Of a stretch of DNA of 64,000 bases, positions 50,029-61,799 are shown piece by piece. The position numbers were made by a program, and so were the translations under genes. Each line of letters begins with the position of its first letter. The stretch's first letter is position 1. The notes below the pieces were generated by a model. The model saw only the letters and a program-made list of their open reading frames with translations. It was not told the DNA's origin and searched no databases. The DNA comes from Paulinella micropora (lineage: Eukaryota > Cercozoa > Imbricatea > Euglyphida). The stretch covers positions 655,883-719,882 of the forward strand of contig BJOX01000208.1 of assembly GCA_009731375.1 (NCBI GenBank), given 5' to 3'.

Positions 50029-50558
50029 CTCAAAGGTGTGGTCGTCGAGTTCAAACGGATCTAGCTTTAGCAGTAGCTCGGAGTCAATACGCTTCGATCT
50101 GAAGAGAGACCGACAAGGAGCAACGTTTTGGCAACAGGGAAGGACATCATGGCAAAAGGGACATTTTGGCAACAGGGAGGACATGTTGGCAACAGAGAGG
50201 GACATTTTGGCAACAGAGAGGACATTTTGGCAACAGAGAGGACATTTTGGCATCAGGGAGGGAGATTTTGGCAAAAGAGAAGGACATTGGCAAGAGCGAC
50301 ATTTTGGCAAAAGGGAGAGACATTTTGGCAACGGGAGGACATTTTGGCAAGATGGGAGGACATTTTGGCAACAGGGGAGGACATTTTGGAAACAGGGGAG
50401 GTCATTTTGGAAACAGGGGGGCATTTCTGCAACAGAGAGGGACATTATGGCAACAGAGAGTGACATTTCGGCAACAGAGGGACATTTTGGCAACGGATTG
50501 GACCGGCGGTGAGTAGGCCCGGCCGGGGCTTCTGCACGCGACTGACTTGCCCGCGCGT
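50029..50558 (-). CDS. Giant gene exon 3, with a minisatellite in frame
   Basis: From acceptor ATACAG to donor TTTGAG|GTTATT the frame is fully open. It starts ARASQSRAEAPAGPTHRRSN, continues through repeated L-P-K-C-P, C-C-Q-N-V and A-K-M-S-L units encoded by a roughly 20-bp minisatellite (50110-50515), and ends SKRIDSELLLKLDPFELDDH then TFE. Phase 1 in and 0 out, both matching. Alternatively only 50029-50098 is exon (acceptor CTCTTCAG) and the minisatellite is intron. Confidence 0.5.
50110..50515. repeat. 20-bp minisatellite, GACATTTTGGCAACAGAGAG
   Basis: About 20 units of 18-24 bp. No unit contains a stop in any frame, so both strands show long open frames. Coding status is discussed under exon 3. 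Confidence 0.9.
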
Positions 50559-50819
50559 CTGTATATGTATGTATGTACATCTTTATGTATGTATATGTAT
50601 GCCCCGTCCCTCCCACTGCGTCACTGCTGCTTCGCTACAGACCTTGAGGCAAGCTTCTTGTCTTGGTACTGCCTGTGCCTCGCCCTATGGACACGGGATG
50701 AACATGCACACTACGTGCAGTAAATACATTACATACATGACATTCATAGATAGAGTAGCAAGGCAACAGGCGGGGTCTTAGTCGGTAGCAACAGACAGGG
50801 CATACAGGCAGTGGTGAGG

Positions 50820-51390
50820 CCATGACTCGACAGGCAGGACATGCAGACAATAGCAAGTGACACCAATGCAGTAGAAGCAACAGGCAGGCAATTAATGCAA
50901 TAGTGAGGCAACAGGCGGGGTATGAAGGCAGTAGTGCCATTAAGGCAATAGTGCAACAGGAAGGCAATTAAGGCAATAGTGCAACAGGAAGGAAATTAAG
51001 GCAATAATGAGGCAACAGGGGGGCATTAAGGCAATAGTGAGGCAACGGGCAGGCTATTAAGACAATAGTGAGGCAATAGGCAGGCAATTAAGGCAATAGT
51101 GAGGCAACAGGCGGGGCATTAAAGCAGTAGTGAGGCAACGGGCAGGCTATTAAGGCAATAGTGAGGCAATAGGCAGGCAATTAAGGCAGTAGTGAGGCAA
51201 CGGGCAGGCTATTAAGGCAGTAGTAAGGCAACGGGCAGGCTATTAAGGCAGTAGTGAGGCAACAGGCGGGGCATTAAGGCAGTAGTGAGATTAAGGCAGT
51301 AGCGAGGCAAGAGGCGGAACATTAAAATAAAACAATAGAAGACATGGCATTTAAGGAAATAGTGAGGCAACATGCGGGGCATTTCGGTAA
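50820..51390. repeat. Minisatellite around AAGGCAATAGTGAGGCAAC
   Basis: About 18 units of 25-35 bp in the intron between exons 2 and 3. Reverse-oriented relative of the array at 30640-30835. Confidence 0.85.
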
Positions 51391-51404
51391 TAGGGCAAAA
51401 TGAC

Positions 51405-51471
51405 CATCCAGCTGGCCGAGCTCTCTGTCTTTGCCATTGTCCTGTTCTACTTCCTCGTCCTCGTCATCCTC
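51405..51471 (-). CDS. Giant gene exon 2
   Basis: 67 nt, acceptor ATGAAG, donor GGATG|GTCATT. Reads EDDEDEEVEQDNGKDRELGQ then LD, highly acidic. Phase 0 in, 1 out. Confidence 0.5.
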
Positions 51472-51549
51472 CTTCATAGTGATACATAACACAGATCGAT
51501 CGAGGTCGATGATGGATAGATAGATAGGTTAGGAAAGTAGGTAGGTAGG

Positions 51550-51606
51550 GGAAAGGAAAGGAAAGGAAAGGAAAGGAAAGGAAAGGAAAGGAAAGGAAAG
51601 GAAAGT
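51550..51606. repeat. (GGAAA)n pentanucleotide
   Basis: About 11 units in the intron after exon 1. Confidence 0.95.
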
Positions 51607-51616
51607 GGAGAGAGAC

Positions 51617-51664
51617 CTCTTCGTCTTCTGATTCGCCCTCGTCGCTACTGGCCAGACCCGCAAA
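51617..51664 (-). CDS. Giant gene exon 1 (first recognised, not the start)
   Basis: 48 nt, acceptor GTTTAG, donor GAAGAG|GTCTCT, phase 0 both ends. Reads FAGLASSDEGESEDEE, an acidic Ser cluster joining smoothly to exon 2. The true 5' end lies beyond the GA repeats and the 829-N gap. Confidence 0.5.
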
Positions 51665-51724
51665 CTAAACAAACAAGCCAGTAAGTAAGTAGATACGTAA
51701 AGTAAAGAAGTGCGTAAGAAAGTA

Positions 51725-52277
<553 letters not shown>

Positions 52278-53106
52278 NNNNNNNNNNNNNNNNNNNNNNN
52301 NNNNNNNNNNNNNNNNNNNNNNNNNNNNNNNNNNNNNNNNNNNNNNNNNNNNNNNNNNNNNNNNNNNNNNNNNNNNNNNNNNNNNNNNNNNNNNNNNNNN
52401 NNNNNNNNNNNNNNNNNNNNNNNNNNNNNNNNNNNNNNNNNNNNNNNNNNNNNNNNNNNNNNNNNNNNNNNNNNNNNNNNNNNNNNNNNNNNNNNNNNNN
52501 NNNNNNNNNNNNNNNNNNNNNNNNNNNNNNNNNNNNNNNNNNNNNNNNNNNNNNNNNNNNNNNNNNNNNNNNNNNNNNNNNNNNNNNNNNNNNNNNNNNN
52601 NNNNNNNNNNNNNNNNNNNNNNNNNNNNNNNNNNNNNNNNNNNNNNNNNNNNNNNNNNNNNNNNNNNNNNNNNNNNNNNNNNNNNNNNNNNNNNNNNNNN
52701 NNNNNNNNNNNNNNNNNNNNNNNNNNNNNNNNNNNNNNNNNNNNNNNNNNNNNNNNNNNNNNNNNNNNNNNNNNNNNNNNNNNNNNNNNNNNNNNNNNNN
52801 NNNNNNNNNNNNNNNNNNNNNNNNNNNNNNNNNNNNNNNNNNNNNNNNNNNNNNNNNNNNNNNNNNNNNNNNNNNNNNNNNNNNNNNNNNNNNNNNNNNN
52901 NNNNNNNNNNNNNNNNNNNNNNNNNNNNNNNNNNNNNNNNNNNNNNNNNNNNNNNNNNNNNNNNNNNNNNNNNNNNNNNNNNNNNNNNNNNNNNNNNNNN
53001 NNNNNNNNNNNNNNNNNNNNNNNNNNNNNNNNNNNNNNNNNNNNNNNNNNNNNNNNNNNNNNNNNNNNNNNNNNNNNNNNNNNNNNNNNNNNNNNNNNNN
53101 NNNNNN

Positions 53107-53628
53107 CCCCCCCCCTCCCGCCCCCCTTCCCTTCGACAGGGTACGTTGAATTGCCGGAGGTGCCGCGAAGGGCGTCTGGTGGCAAAAAACCTCAATTTTC
53201 AAGGTGTGGGTGCCACCCGCGACCAGAACGGGTACGTACAATCACAGGGCTCCCCGGACCCCCCATTCCCTTCGACAGGGTAGGTTGAATTGCCGGGGGT
53301 GCCGCAAAGGGCGCCTGGTGGCAAAAAACCTCAATGTTCAGGTGTGGGTGCCACCCGCGACCAGAACGGGTACGTACAATCGCAGGCTCCCCCGGACCCC
53401 CCCTTTCCCTTCGACAGGGTACGTTGTATTGCCGGAGGTGCCGCAAAGGGCGCCAGGTGGCAAAAACCTCAATTTTCAGGTGTGGGTGCCACCCGCGACC
53501 AGAACGGGTACGTACAATCACAGGGCTGGGGCTCCCGAGGGGAGGGCCCCCCGGACCCCCCCTGCCCCGTCGACAGGGTACGTTCAATTGCCGGAGGCAC
53601 CGGCAAGTACTGTCAAAAAACAAGGAAA
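53107..53628 (+). repeat. GC-rich tandem repeat, about 130-bp unit, left arm of an inverted pair
   Basis: Three to four units built on CGACAGGGTACGTTGAATTG, CCGGAGGTGCCGCGAAGGGC, GGTGTGGGTGCCACCCGCGA and CCAGAACGGGTACGTACAAT. The whole block recurs reverse-complemented at 56887-57410 with a few differences. Open frames occur on both strands. Coding not supported. Confidence 0.85.
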
Positions 53629-54150
53629 TTTTGCATTCAGGACACTCCCCTAACGCAAATATTTGCGTGCATTCCAAAAAAACTATACCAGCATCAAGAT
53701 CGAGATTGCTACTAACCACCCTGCCAATATGAGCTCCCAACTCTTCCCGGTTCCCACAAACCATGATTTATTCCGATGGGGGGTGCCAAAAAAGGCCCAA
53801 AAAACAAGGAAATTTGGCATTTATGACACGCCCCTAACGCAATATTTGCAACTATATCAGCATCAAGATCGAGTCTGGGGCTAGGCACCCTGTCAATATG
53901 AGCTCCCAACTCTTCCTTGTTCACACAAACCATGATTTATTCCGACGAGGGTGCAAAAAATAGGCTAAAAAAACAAGGAATTTTCGCATGCAGGACACTC
54001 CCCTAACGCAAATATTTGCGTGAATTCCAAAAAAATCATATCAGCATCAACATCGAGTCTGGGGCTAACCACCCTGCAAATATGAGCTCACAACTCCTCC
54101 TGGTTCCCACAAACCATGATTCATTCCGACAGGGGTGCGGAAATGCTTGG
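53619..54150 (+). repeat. Tandem repeat, about 170-180-bp unit, 3 copies
   Basis: Units begin AAACAAGGAAATTT and include CCCCTAACGCAAATATTTGC, GCATCAAGATCGAG, ATGAGCTCCCAACTCTTCC and CACAAACCATGATTTATTCC. The perfect palindrome ACGCAAATATTTGCGT is at 53653-53668 and 54006-54021 and degraded in the middle unit. Confidence 0.85.
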
Positions 54151-54337
54151 GGGGGGAGGGGGGGGTGGGGGGGGGGGGGGGGTACACAATTTTCATTTTC
54201 CCCCCCCCCCCCAANNNNNNNNNNNNNNNNNNNNNNNNNNNNNNNNNNNNNNNNNNNNNNNNNNNNNNNNNNNNNNNNNNNNNNNNNNNNNNNNNNNNNN
54301 NNNNNNNNNNNNNNNNNNNNNNNNNNNNNNNNNNNNN

Positions 54338-54339
54338 GC

Positions 54340-54425
<86 letters not shown>

Positions 54426-54449
54426 TAATAAATAATGATGATGATAATG

Positions 54450-54504
<55 letters not shown>

Positions 54505-54517
54505 TAATATTAATAAT

Positions 54518-54554
<37 letters not shown>
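54338..54554. repeat. (AAT)n
   Basis: Trinucleotide array after the gap 54215-54337. Confidence 0.95.
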
Positions 54555-54765
54555 GTGCTTCTCTGTCAATGGCTGATGCAATTCTGCACATGCGCCTCCA
54601 TCGTCTCACCCGTGAGGGGAGTACGAAGAATTGACGANNNNNNNNNNNNNNNNNNNNNNNNNNNNNNNNNNNNNNNNNNNNNNNNNNNNNNNNNNNNNNN
54701 NNNNNNNCGAACTGGCGACAGGGCCCAGATGGTAGAACTTGACCACTGGGCTATCACGGTGTCCA
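54555..54765 (-). mobile_element. SINE family A copy 4 (internal gap)
   Basis: Both ends of the SINE are present; the middle is the N-run 54638-54707. Confidence 0.8.
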
Positions 54766-54766
54766 A

Positions 54767-54840
<74 letters not shown>

Positions 54841-54880
54841 GAAGAAGAAGAAGAAAGAAGAAGAAAAAGAAAGAAGAAGA

Positions 54881-54946
<66 letters not shown>

Positions 54947-55080
54947 AGAAGAAGAAGAAGAAGAAGAAGAAGAAGAAGAAGAAGAAGAAGAAGAAGAAGA
55001 AGAAGAAGAAGAAGAAGAAGAAGAGTAATAATAATATTATAATAATAGTAATAATAATAGTAATAATAATAGTAATAATA
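54766..55080. repeat. (AAT)n-(AAG)n-(AGAAGAC)n-(AAG)n segment, copy 1
   Basis: The order AAT, AAG, AAAAAGAAAG, about nine AGAAGAC heptamers, AAG, then AGTAATAATAATATTATAAT is repeated at 58362-58620. Confidence 0.9.
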
Positions 55081-55349
55081 GTGCTTCTCTGTCAATGGCT
55101 GATGCATTTCTGCACATGCGCCTCCATCGTCTCACCCGTGAGGGGAGTACGAAGAATTGACGATAAGCTCTAATGACACCCCCGCAAGGGCAGTTCCAAC
55201 ACTTCCAGACGGGCCGGTATGTTCAATGAAAATACTGGTCCAGAAATAGACCGGTATGTTCAATGAAAATACTGGTGGCACCGACGGGAATCGAACTGGC
55301 GACAGGGCCCAGATGGTAGAACTTGACCACTGGGCTATCACGGTGTCCA
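55081..55349 (-). mobile_element. SINE family A copy 5 at an occupied site
   Basis: Complete SINE with the internal CATACCGG...TATTTTCATTGAA duplication. It sits where the paralogous segment near 58620 has none, flanked by ATAATAGTAATAATA-like repeats on both sides. Confidence 0.9.
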
Positions 55350-55370
55350 ATAATAGTAATAATAATAATG

Positions 55371-55446
<76 letters not shown>

Positions 55447-55493
55447 CAATAATAATAATAACAATAATAATAATAATAATAATAACAATAATG

Positions 55494-55561
<68 letters not shown>

Positions 55562-55683
55562 AAGGAGAAGAAGAAGAAGAAGAAGAAGAAGAAGAAGAAG
55601 AAGAAGAAGAAGAAGAAGAAGAAGAAGAAGAAGAAGAAGAAGAAGAAGAAGAAAGAAGAAAGAAGAAAGAAGAAAGAAGAAGA

Positions 55684-55737
<54 letters not shown>

Positions 55738-55831
55738 AAGAAGAAGAAGAAGAAGAAGAAGAAGAAGAAGAAGAAGAAGAAGAAGAAGAAGAAGAAGAAG
55801 AAGAAGAAGAAGAAGAAGAAGAAGAAGAAGA
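55350..55831. repeat. (AAT)n-(AAG)n-(AGAAGAC)n, continuing copy 1
   Basis: Includes the landmark TACCAATAATAATAATAACA shared with 58677-58697. Confidence 0.9.
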
Positions 55832-55871
55832 NNNNNNNNNNNNNNNNNNNNNNNNNNNNNNNNNNNNNNNN

Positions 55872-56886
55872 AAGAACAAAGAAGACAAGAAGACAAAGAA
55901 GAAGAAAGAAGAAGAAAGAAGAAGAAAGAAGAAGAAAGAAGAAGAAAGAAGAAGAAAGAAGAAGAAAGAAGAAGAAAGAAGAAGAAAGAAGAAGAAAGAA
56001 GAAAGAAGAAGAAAGAAGAAGAAGAAAGAAGAAGAAAGAAGAAGAAAGAAGAAGAAAGAAGAAGAAAGAAGAAGAAAGAAGAAGAAAGAAGAAGAAAGAA
56101 GAAGAAAGAAGAAGAAAGAAGAAGAAAGAAGAAGAAAGAAGAAGAAAGAAGAAGAAAGAAGAAGAAAGAAGAAGAAAGAAGAAGAAAGAAGAAGAAAGAA
56201 GAAGAAAGAAGAAGAAAGAAGAAGAAAGAAGAAGAAAGAAGAAGAAAGAAGAAGAAAGAAGAAGAAAGAAGAAGAAAGAAGAAGAAAGAAGAAGAAAGAA
56301 GAAGAAAGAAGAAGAAAGAAGAAGAAAGAAGAAGAAAGAAGAAGAAAGAAGAAGAAAGAAGAAGAAAGAAGAAGAAAGAAGAAGAAAGAAGAAGAAAGAA
56401 GAAGAAAGAAGAAGAAAGAAGAAGAAAGAAGAAGAAAGAAGAAGAAAGAAGAAGAAAGAAGAAGAAAGAAGAAGAAAGAAGAAGAAAGAAGAAGAAAGAA
56501 GAAGAAAGAAGAAGAAAGAAGAAGAAAGAAGAAGAAAGAAGAAGAAAGAAGAAGAAAGAAGAAGAAAGAAGAAGAAAGAAGAAGAAAGAAGAAGAAAGAA
56601 GAAGAAAGAAGAAGAAAGAAGAAGAAAGAAGAAGAAAGAAGAAGAAAGAAGAAGAAAGAAGAAGAAGAAAGAAGAAGAAAGAAGAAGAAGAAAGAAGAAG
56701 AAAGAAGAAGAAAGAAGAAGAAAGAAGAAGAAAGAAGAAGAAAGAAGAAGAAAGAAGAAGAAAGAAGAAGAAAGAAAGAAGAAGAAGGAAGAAGAAGAAA
56801 GAAGAAGAAAGAAGAAGAAGAAGAAGAAGAAGAAGAAAGAAGAAAGGAAGAAGAAAGGAAGAAAGAAGGAAGAAGGAAGAAGAAAG
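55872..56886. repeat. (GAAGAAAGAA)n polypurine tract
   Basis: About 1 kb of an almost perfect 10-bp repeat, purines only on the plus strand. Confidence 0.95.
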
Positions 56887-57410
56887 GATTTCCTTGTTTT
56901 TTGACAGTACTTGCCGGTGCCTCCGGCAATTGAACGTACCCTGCCGACGGGGCAGGGGGGGTCCGGGGGGCCCTCCCCTCGGGAGCCCCAGCCCTGTGAT
57001 TGTACGTACCCGTTCTGGTCGCGGGTGGCACCCACACCTGAAAATTGAGGTTTTTGCCACCTGGCGCCCTTTGCGGCACCTCCGGCAATACAACGTACCC
57101 TGTCGAAGGGAAAGGGGGGGTCCGGGGGAGCCTGCGATTGTACGTACCCGTTCTGGTCGCGGGTGGCACCCACACCTGAACATTGAGGTTTTTTGCCACC
57201 AGGCGCCCTTTGCGGCACCCCCGGCAATTCAACCTACCCTGTCGAAGGGAATGGGGGGTCCGGGGAGCCCTGTGATTGTACGTACCCGTTCTGGTCGCGG
57301 GTGGCACCCACACCTTGAAAATTGAGGTTTTTTGCCACCAGACGCCCTTCGCGGCACCTCCGGCAATTCAACGTACCCTGTCGAAGGGAAGGGGGGCGGG
57401 AGGGGGGGGG
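56887..57410 (-). repeat. GC-rich tandem repeat, right arm of the inverted pair
   Basis: Reverse complement of 53107-53628, including the terminal poly-G/C. Both arms end at an N gap (57411-58361 here). Confidence 0.85.
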
Positions 57411-58361
57411 NNNNNNNNNNNNNNNNNNNNNNNNNNNNNNNNNNNNNNNNNNNNNNNNNNNNNNNNNNNNNNNNNNNNNNNNNNNNNNNNNNNNNNNNNN
57501 NNNNNNNNNNNNNNNNNNNNNNNNNNNNNNNNNNNNNNNNNNNNNNNNNNNNNNNNNNNNNNNNNNNNNNNNNNNNNNNNNNNNNNNNNNNNNNNNNNNN
57601 NNNNNNNNNNNNNNNNNNNNNNNNNNNNNNNNNNNNNNNNNNNNNNNNNNNNNNNNNNNNNNNNNNNNNNNNNNNNNNNNNNNNNNNNNNNNNNNNNNNN
57701 NNNNNNNNNNNNNNNNNNNNNNNNNNNNNNNNNNNNNNNNNNNNNNNNNNNNNNNNNNNNNNNNNNNNNNNNNNNNNNNNNNNNNNNNNNNNNNNNNNNN
57801 NNNNNNNNNNNNNNNNNNNNNNNNNNNNNNNNNNNNNNNNNNNNNNNNNNNNNNNNNNNNNNNNNNNNNNNNNNNNNNNNNNNNNNNNNNNNNNNNNNNN
57901 NNNNNNNNNNNNNNNNNNNNNNNNNNNNNNNNNNNNNNNNNNNNNNNNNNNNNNNNNNNNNNNNNNNNNNNNNNNNNNNNNNNNNNNNNNNNNNNNNNNN
58001 NNNNNNNNNNNNNNNNNNNNNNNNNNNNNNNNNNNNNNNNNNNNNNNNNNNNNNNNNNNNNNNNNNNNNNNNNNNNNNNNNNNNNNNNNNNNNNNNNNNN
58101 NNNNNNNNNNNNNNNNNNNNNNNNNNNNNNNNNNNNNNNNNNNNNNNNNNNNNNNNNNNNNNNNNNNNNNNNNNNNNNNNNNNNNNNNNNNNNNNNNNNN
58201 NNNNNNNNNNNNNNNNNNNNNNNNNNNNNNNNNNNNNNNNNNNNNNNNNNNNNNNNNNNNNNNNNNNNNNNNNNNNNNNNNNNNNNNNNNNNNNNNNNNN
58301 NNNNNNNNNNNNNNNNNNNNNNNNNNNNNNNNNNNNNNNNNNNNNNNNNNNNNNNNNNNNN

Positions 58362-58393
<32 letters not shown>

Positions 58394-58433
58394 GAAGAAG
58401 AAGAAGAAAGAAGAAGAAAAAGAAAGAAGAAGA

Positions 58434-58499
<66 letters not shown>

Positions 58500-58627
58500 A
58501 GAAGAAGAAGAAGAAGAAGAAGAAGAAGAAGAAGAAGAAGAAGAAGAAGAAGAAGAAGAAGAAGAAGAAGAAGAAGAGTAATAATAATATTATAATAATA
58601 GTAATAATAATAGTAATAATAATAATG

Positions 58628-58665
<38 letters not shown>

Positions 58666-58726
58666 AATAATAATAATACCAATAATAATAATAACAAAAA
58701 AAATAATAGTAATAATAACAATAATG

Positions 58727-58784
<58 letters not shown>

Positions 58785-58921
58785 GAAGAAGAAGAAGAAG
58801 AGGAAGAGGAAGAAGAAGAAGAAGAAGAAGAAGAAGAAGAAGAAGAAGAAGAAGAAGAAGAAGAAGAAGAAGAAGAAGAAGAAGAAGAAGAAGAAAGAAG
58901 AAAGAAGAAGAAAGAAGAAGA

Positions 58922-58982
<61 letters not shown>

Positions 58983-59095
58983 AAGAAGAAGAAGAAGAAG
59001 AAGAAGAAGAAGAAGAAGAAGAAGAAGAAGAAGAAGAAGAAGAAGAAGAAGAAGAAGAAGAAGAAGAAGAAGAAGAGTAATAATAATATTATAAT
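58362..59095. repeat. (AAT)-(AAG)-(AGAAGAC) segment, copy 2, without SINE
   Basis: Matches 54770-55831 in order and landmarks but lacks the SINE; AATAATAATATTATAAT recurs at 59080. Confidence 0.9.
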
Positions 59096-59105
59096 NNNNN
59101 NNNNN

Positions 59106-61180
59106 GAAAGAAGACAAAGAAGAAGAAGACAAAGAAGACAAAGAAGAAGAAGAAAGAAGAAGAAAGAAGAAGAAAGAAGAAGAAAGAAGAAGAAAGAAGA
59201 AGAAAGAAGAAGAAAGAAGAAGAAAGAAGAAGAAAGAAGAAGAAAGAAGAAGAAAGAAGAAAAAAGAAGAAAAAAGAAGAAAGAAGAAAGAAGAAGAAAG
59301 AAGAAGAAAGAAGAAGAAAGAAGAAAGAAGAAGAAAGAAGAAGAAAGAAGAAGAAAGAAGAAGAAAGAAGAAGAAAGAAGAAGAAAGAAGAAAGAGAAAG
59401 AAGAAGAAAGAAGAAGAAAGAAGAAGAAAGAAGAAAGAAGAAGAAAGAAGAAAGAAGAAAGAAGAAAAAAGAAGAAAGAAGAAAGAAGAAGAAAGAAGAA
59501 AGAAGAAGAAAGAAGAAGAAAGAAGAAGAAAGAAGAAAGAAGAAGAAAGAAGAAGAAAGAAGAAGAAAGAAGAGAAGAAAGAAGAAGAAAGAAGAAGAAA
59601 GAAGAAGAAAGAAGAAGAAAGAAGAAAGAAGAAGAAAGAAGAAGAAAGAAGAAAGAAGAAGAAAGAAGAAGAAAGAAGAAGAAAGAAGAAGAAGAAAGAA
59701 GAAGAAAGAAGAAAGAAGAAGAAAGAAGAAGAAAGAAGAAGAAAGAAGAAGAAAGAAGAAGAAAGAAGAAGAAAGAAGAAGAAAGAAGAAGAAAGAAGAA
59801 GAAAGAAGAAGAAAGAAGAAGAAAGAAGAAGAAAGAAGAAGAAAGAAGAAGAAAGAAGAAGAAAGAAGAAGAAAGAAGAAGAAAGAAGAAGAAAGAAGAA
59901 GAAAGAAGAAGAAAGAAGAAGAAAGAAGAAGAAAGAAGAAAGAAGAAGAGAGAAGAAGAGAGAAGAGGAAAGAAGAAGAAAGAAGAAGAAAGAAGAAGAA
60001 AGAAGAAAGAAGAAGAAAGAAGAAGAAAGAAGAAGAAAGAAGAAGAAAGAAGAAGAAAGAAGAAGAAAGAAGAAGAAAGAAGAAGAAAGAAGAAGAAAGA
60101 AGAAGAAAGAAGAAGAAGAAAGAAGAAGAAGAAAGAAGAAGAAGAAAGAAGAAGAAAGAAGAAGAAAGAAGAAGAAAGAAGAAGAAAGAAGAAGAAGAAG
60201 AAAGAAGAAGAAAGAAGAAGAAAGAAGAAGAAAGAAGAAGAAAGAAAGAAGAAGAAAGAAGAAGAAAGAAGAAGAAAGAAGAAGAAAGAAGAAGAAAGAA
60301 GAAGAAGAAGAAAGAAGAAGAAAGAAGAAGAAAGAAGAAGAAAGAAGAAAGACGAAGAAAGAAGAAGAAAGAAGAAAGAAGAAGAAAGAAGAAGAAAGAA
60401 AGAAGAAGAAAGAAGAAGAAAGAAGAAGAAAGAAGAAGAAAGAAGAAAGAAGAAGAAAGAAGAAAGAAGAAGAAAGAAGAAGAAAGAAGAAGAAAGAAGA
60501 AGAAAGAAGAAGAAAGAAGAAAGAAGAAGAAGAAGAAAGAAGAAGATAGAAGAAAGAAGAAGAAGAAAGAAGAAGAAAGGAAGAAGAAAGGAAGAAAGAA
60601 GAAGACAGAAGAAGAAAGAAGAAGAAAGAAGAAGACAGAAGAAGAAAGAAGAAGAAAGAAGAAGAGAGAAGAAGAAAGAAGAAGAAGAAAGAAGAAGAAA
60701 GAAGAAGAAAGAAGAAGAAAGAAGAAGAAAGAAGAAGAAGAAGAAAGAAGAAGAAAGAAGAAGAAAGAAGAACGAAGAAGAACGAAGAAGAACGAAGAAG
60801 AAAGAAGAAGAAAGAAGAAGAAAGAAGAAAGAAGAAAGAAGAAGAAAGAAGAAGAAAGAAGAAAGAAGAAGAAAGAAGAAGAAAGAAGAAGAAAGAAGAA
60901 GAAAGAAGAAGAAGGAAGAAGAAAGAAGAGAAGAAAGAAGAAAAAAGAAGAAAGAAGAAAGAAGAAGAAAGAAGAAAGAAGAAGAAAGAAGAAGAAAGAA
61001 GAAAGAAGAAGAAAGAAGAAGAAAGAAGAAGAAAGAAGAAAGAAGAAGAAAGAAGAAAGAAAGAAGAAAGAAAGAAGAAAGAAGAAGAAAGAAGAAGAAA
61101 GAAGAAGAAAGAAGAAGAAAGAAGAAGAAAGAAGAAGAAAGAAGAAGAAAGAAGAAGAAAGAAGAAGAAGAAGAAGAAGA
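59106..61180. repeat. 2.1-kb (GAAGAAAGAA)n polypurine tract
   Basis: Essentially purine-only on the plus strand for over 2 kb, with rare pyrimidines such as GACGAAG and GAAGATAG. The long open frames translated from it (Lys/Glu/Arg on one strand, Phe/Leu/Ser on the other) are artefacts of the missing stop codons. Confidence 0.95.
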
Positions 61181-61298
61181 AGAAACAACAACAACAACAA
61201 CAACAACAAAAACAGCAAACAACAAACAACAAACAACAACAACCTTATCCATGCCATTGGTTTAATTACTGTAATTAAATTTACAAAAACAACAACAA

Positions 61299-61329
<31 letters not shown>

Positions 61330-61332
61330 AGC

Positions 61333-61411
<79 letters not shown>

Positions 61412-61412
61412 C
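61181..61412. repeat. (CAA)n arrays
   Basis: Two (CAA)n blocks flank a short spacer (61245-61290). Confidence 0.95.
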
Positions 61413-61418
61413 GTATAA

Positions 61419-61576
61419 TTAGTAATAGAGGAGGTGGGGGAGTTGCAGCCGATTTCGTACTCTGTTTGAAGTTGGCTGTGTTCCAGAGCCAGAGACTGAC
61501 TGCTCGTTTCCATGTCCGCTATGTTGAGCCAACAGTTGGCTCTTGATTTTCGCAACTTTGTCTTCATTGTATATTC
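61419..61576 (-). CDS. C-terminal exon of an unidentified minus-strand gene
   Basis: Acceptor TCTTCAG, then a frame beginning in phase 1 and ending TAA at 61419-61421. Reads IYNEDKVAKIKSQLLAQHSG, then NEQSVSGSGTQPTSNRVRNR and LQLPHLLYY. Charged helix followed by a Ser/Asn-rich tail. No family recognised. Confidence 0.5.
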
Positions 61577-61799
61577 CTGAAGAAAAGAGCGACAAAAAAT
61601 TCAGGACTTCCCCCACATGCAAGTAAGGAAAATGTGTGTCATTTTGTCTGACAAAAAGAAGCTATTATGCAACAACAAAAAAAGTAAGCATGTGTAGCTT
61701 TTGGTCAAATTTTCTTGTCACGAGGCATGCGTTAGACAGTTTCTCTATTTTCATGTTGTGACAGATGTTCTGTAAACCTCTTTTTGCATCGAAATTCAA

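Noticed and set aside
53192-53764. 190-codon frame with repeated VRTRSGRGWHPH
   Set aside because: Read from the 130-bp tandem repeat; the opposite strand is equally open and unit length is not frame-preserving throughout.
55223-57325. Open frames of 630-700 codons on both strands
   Set aside because: They cross (AAT), (AAG), N gaps and the GC-rich tandem repeat, and are open in several frames at once.
57368-61252. Minus-strand open frames of up to about 1,290 codons of Phe/Leu/Ser
   Set aside because: They are read from purine-only GAA repeats and N gaps, which lack stop codons. There is no protein character.
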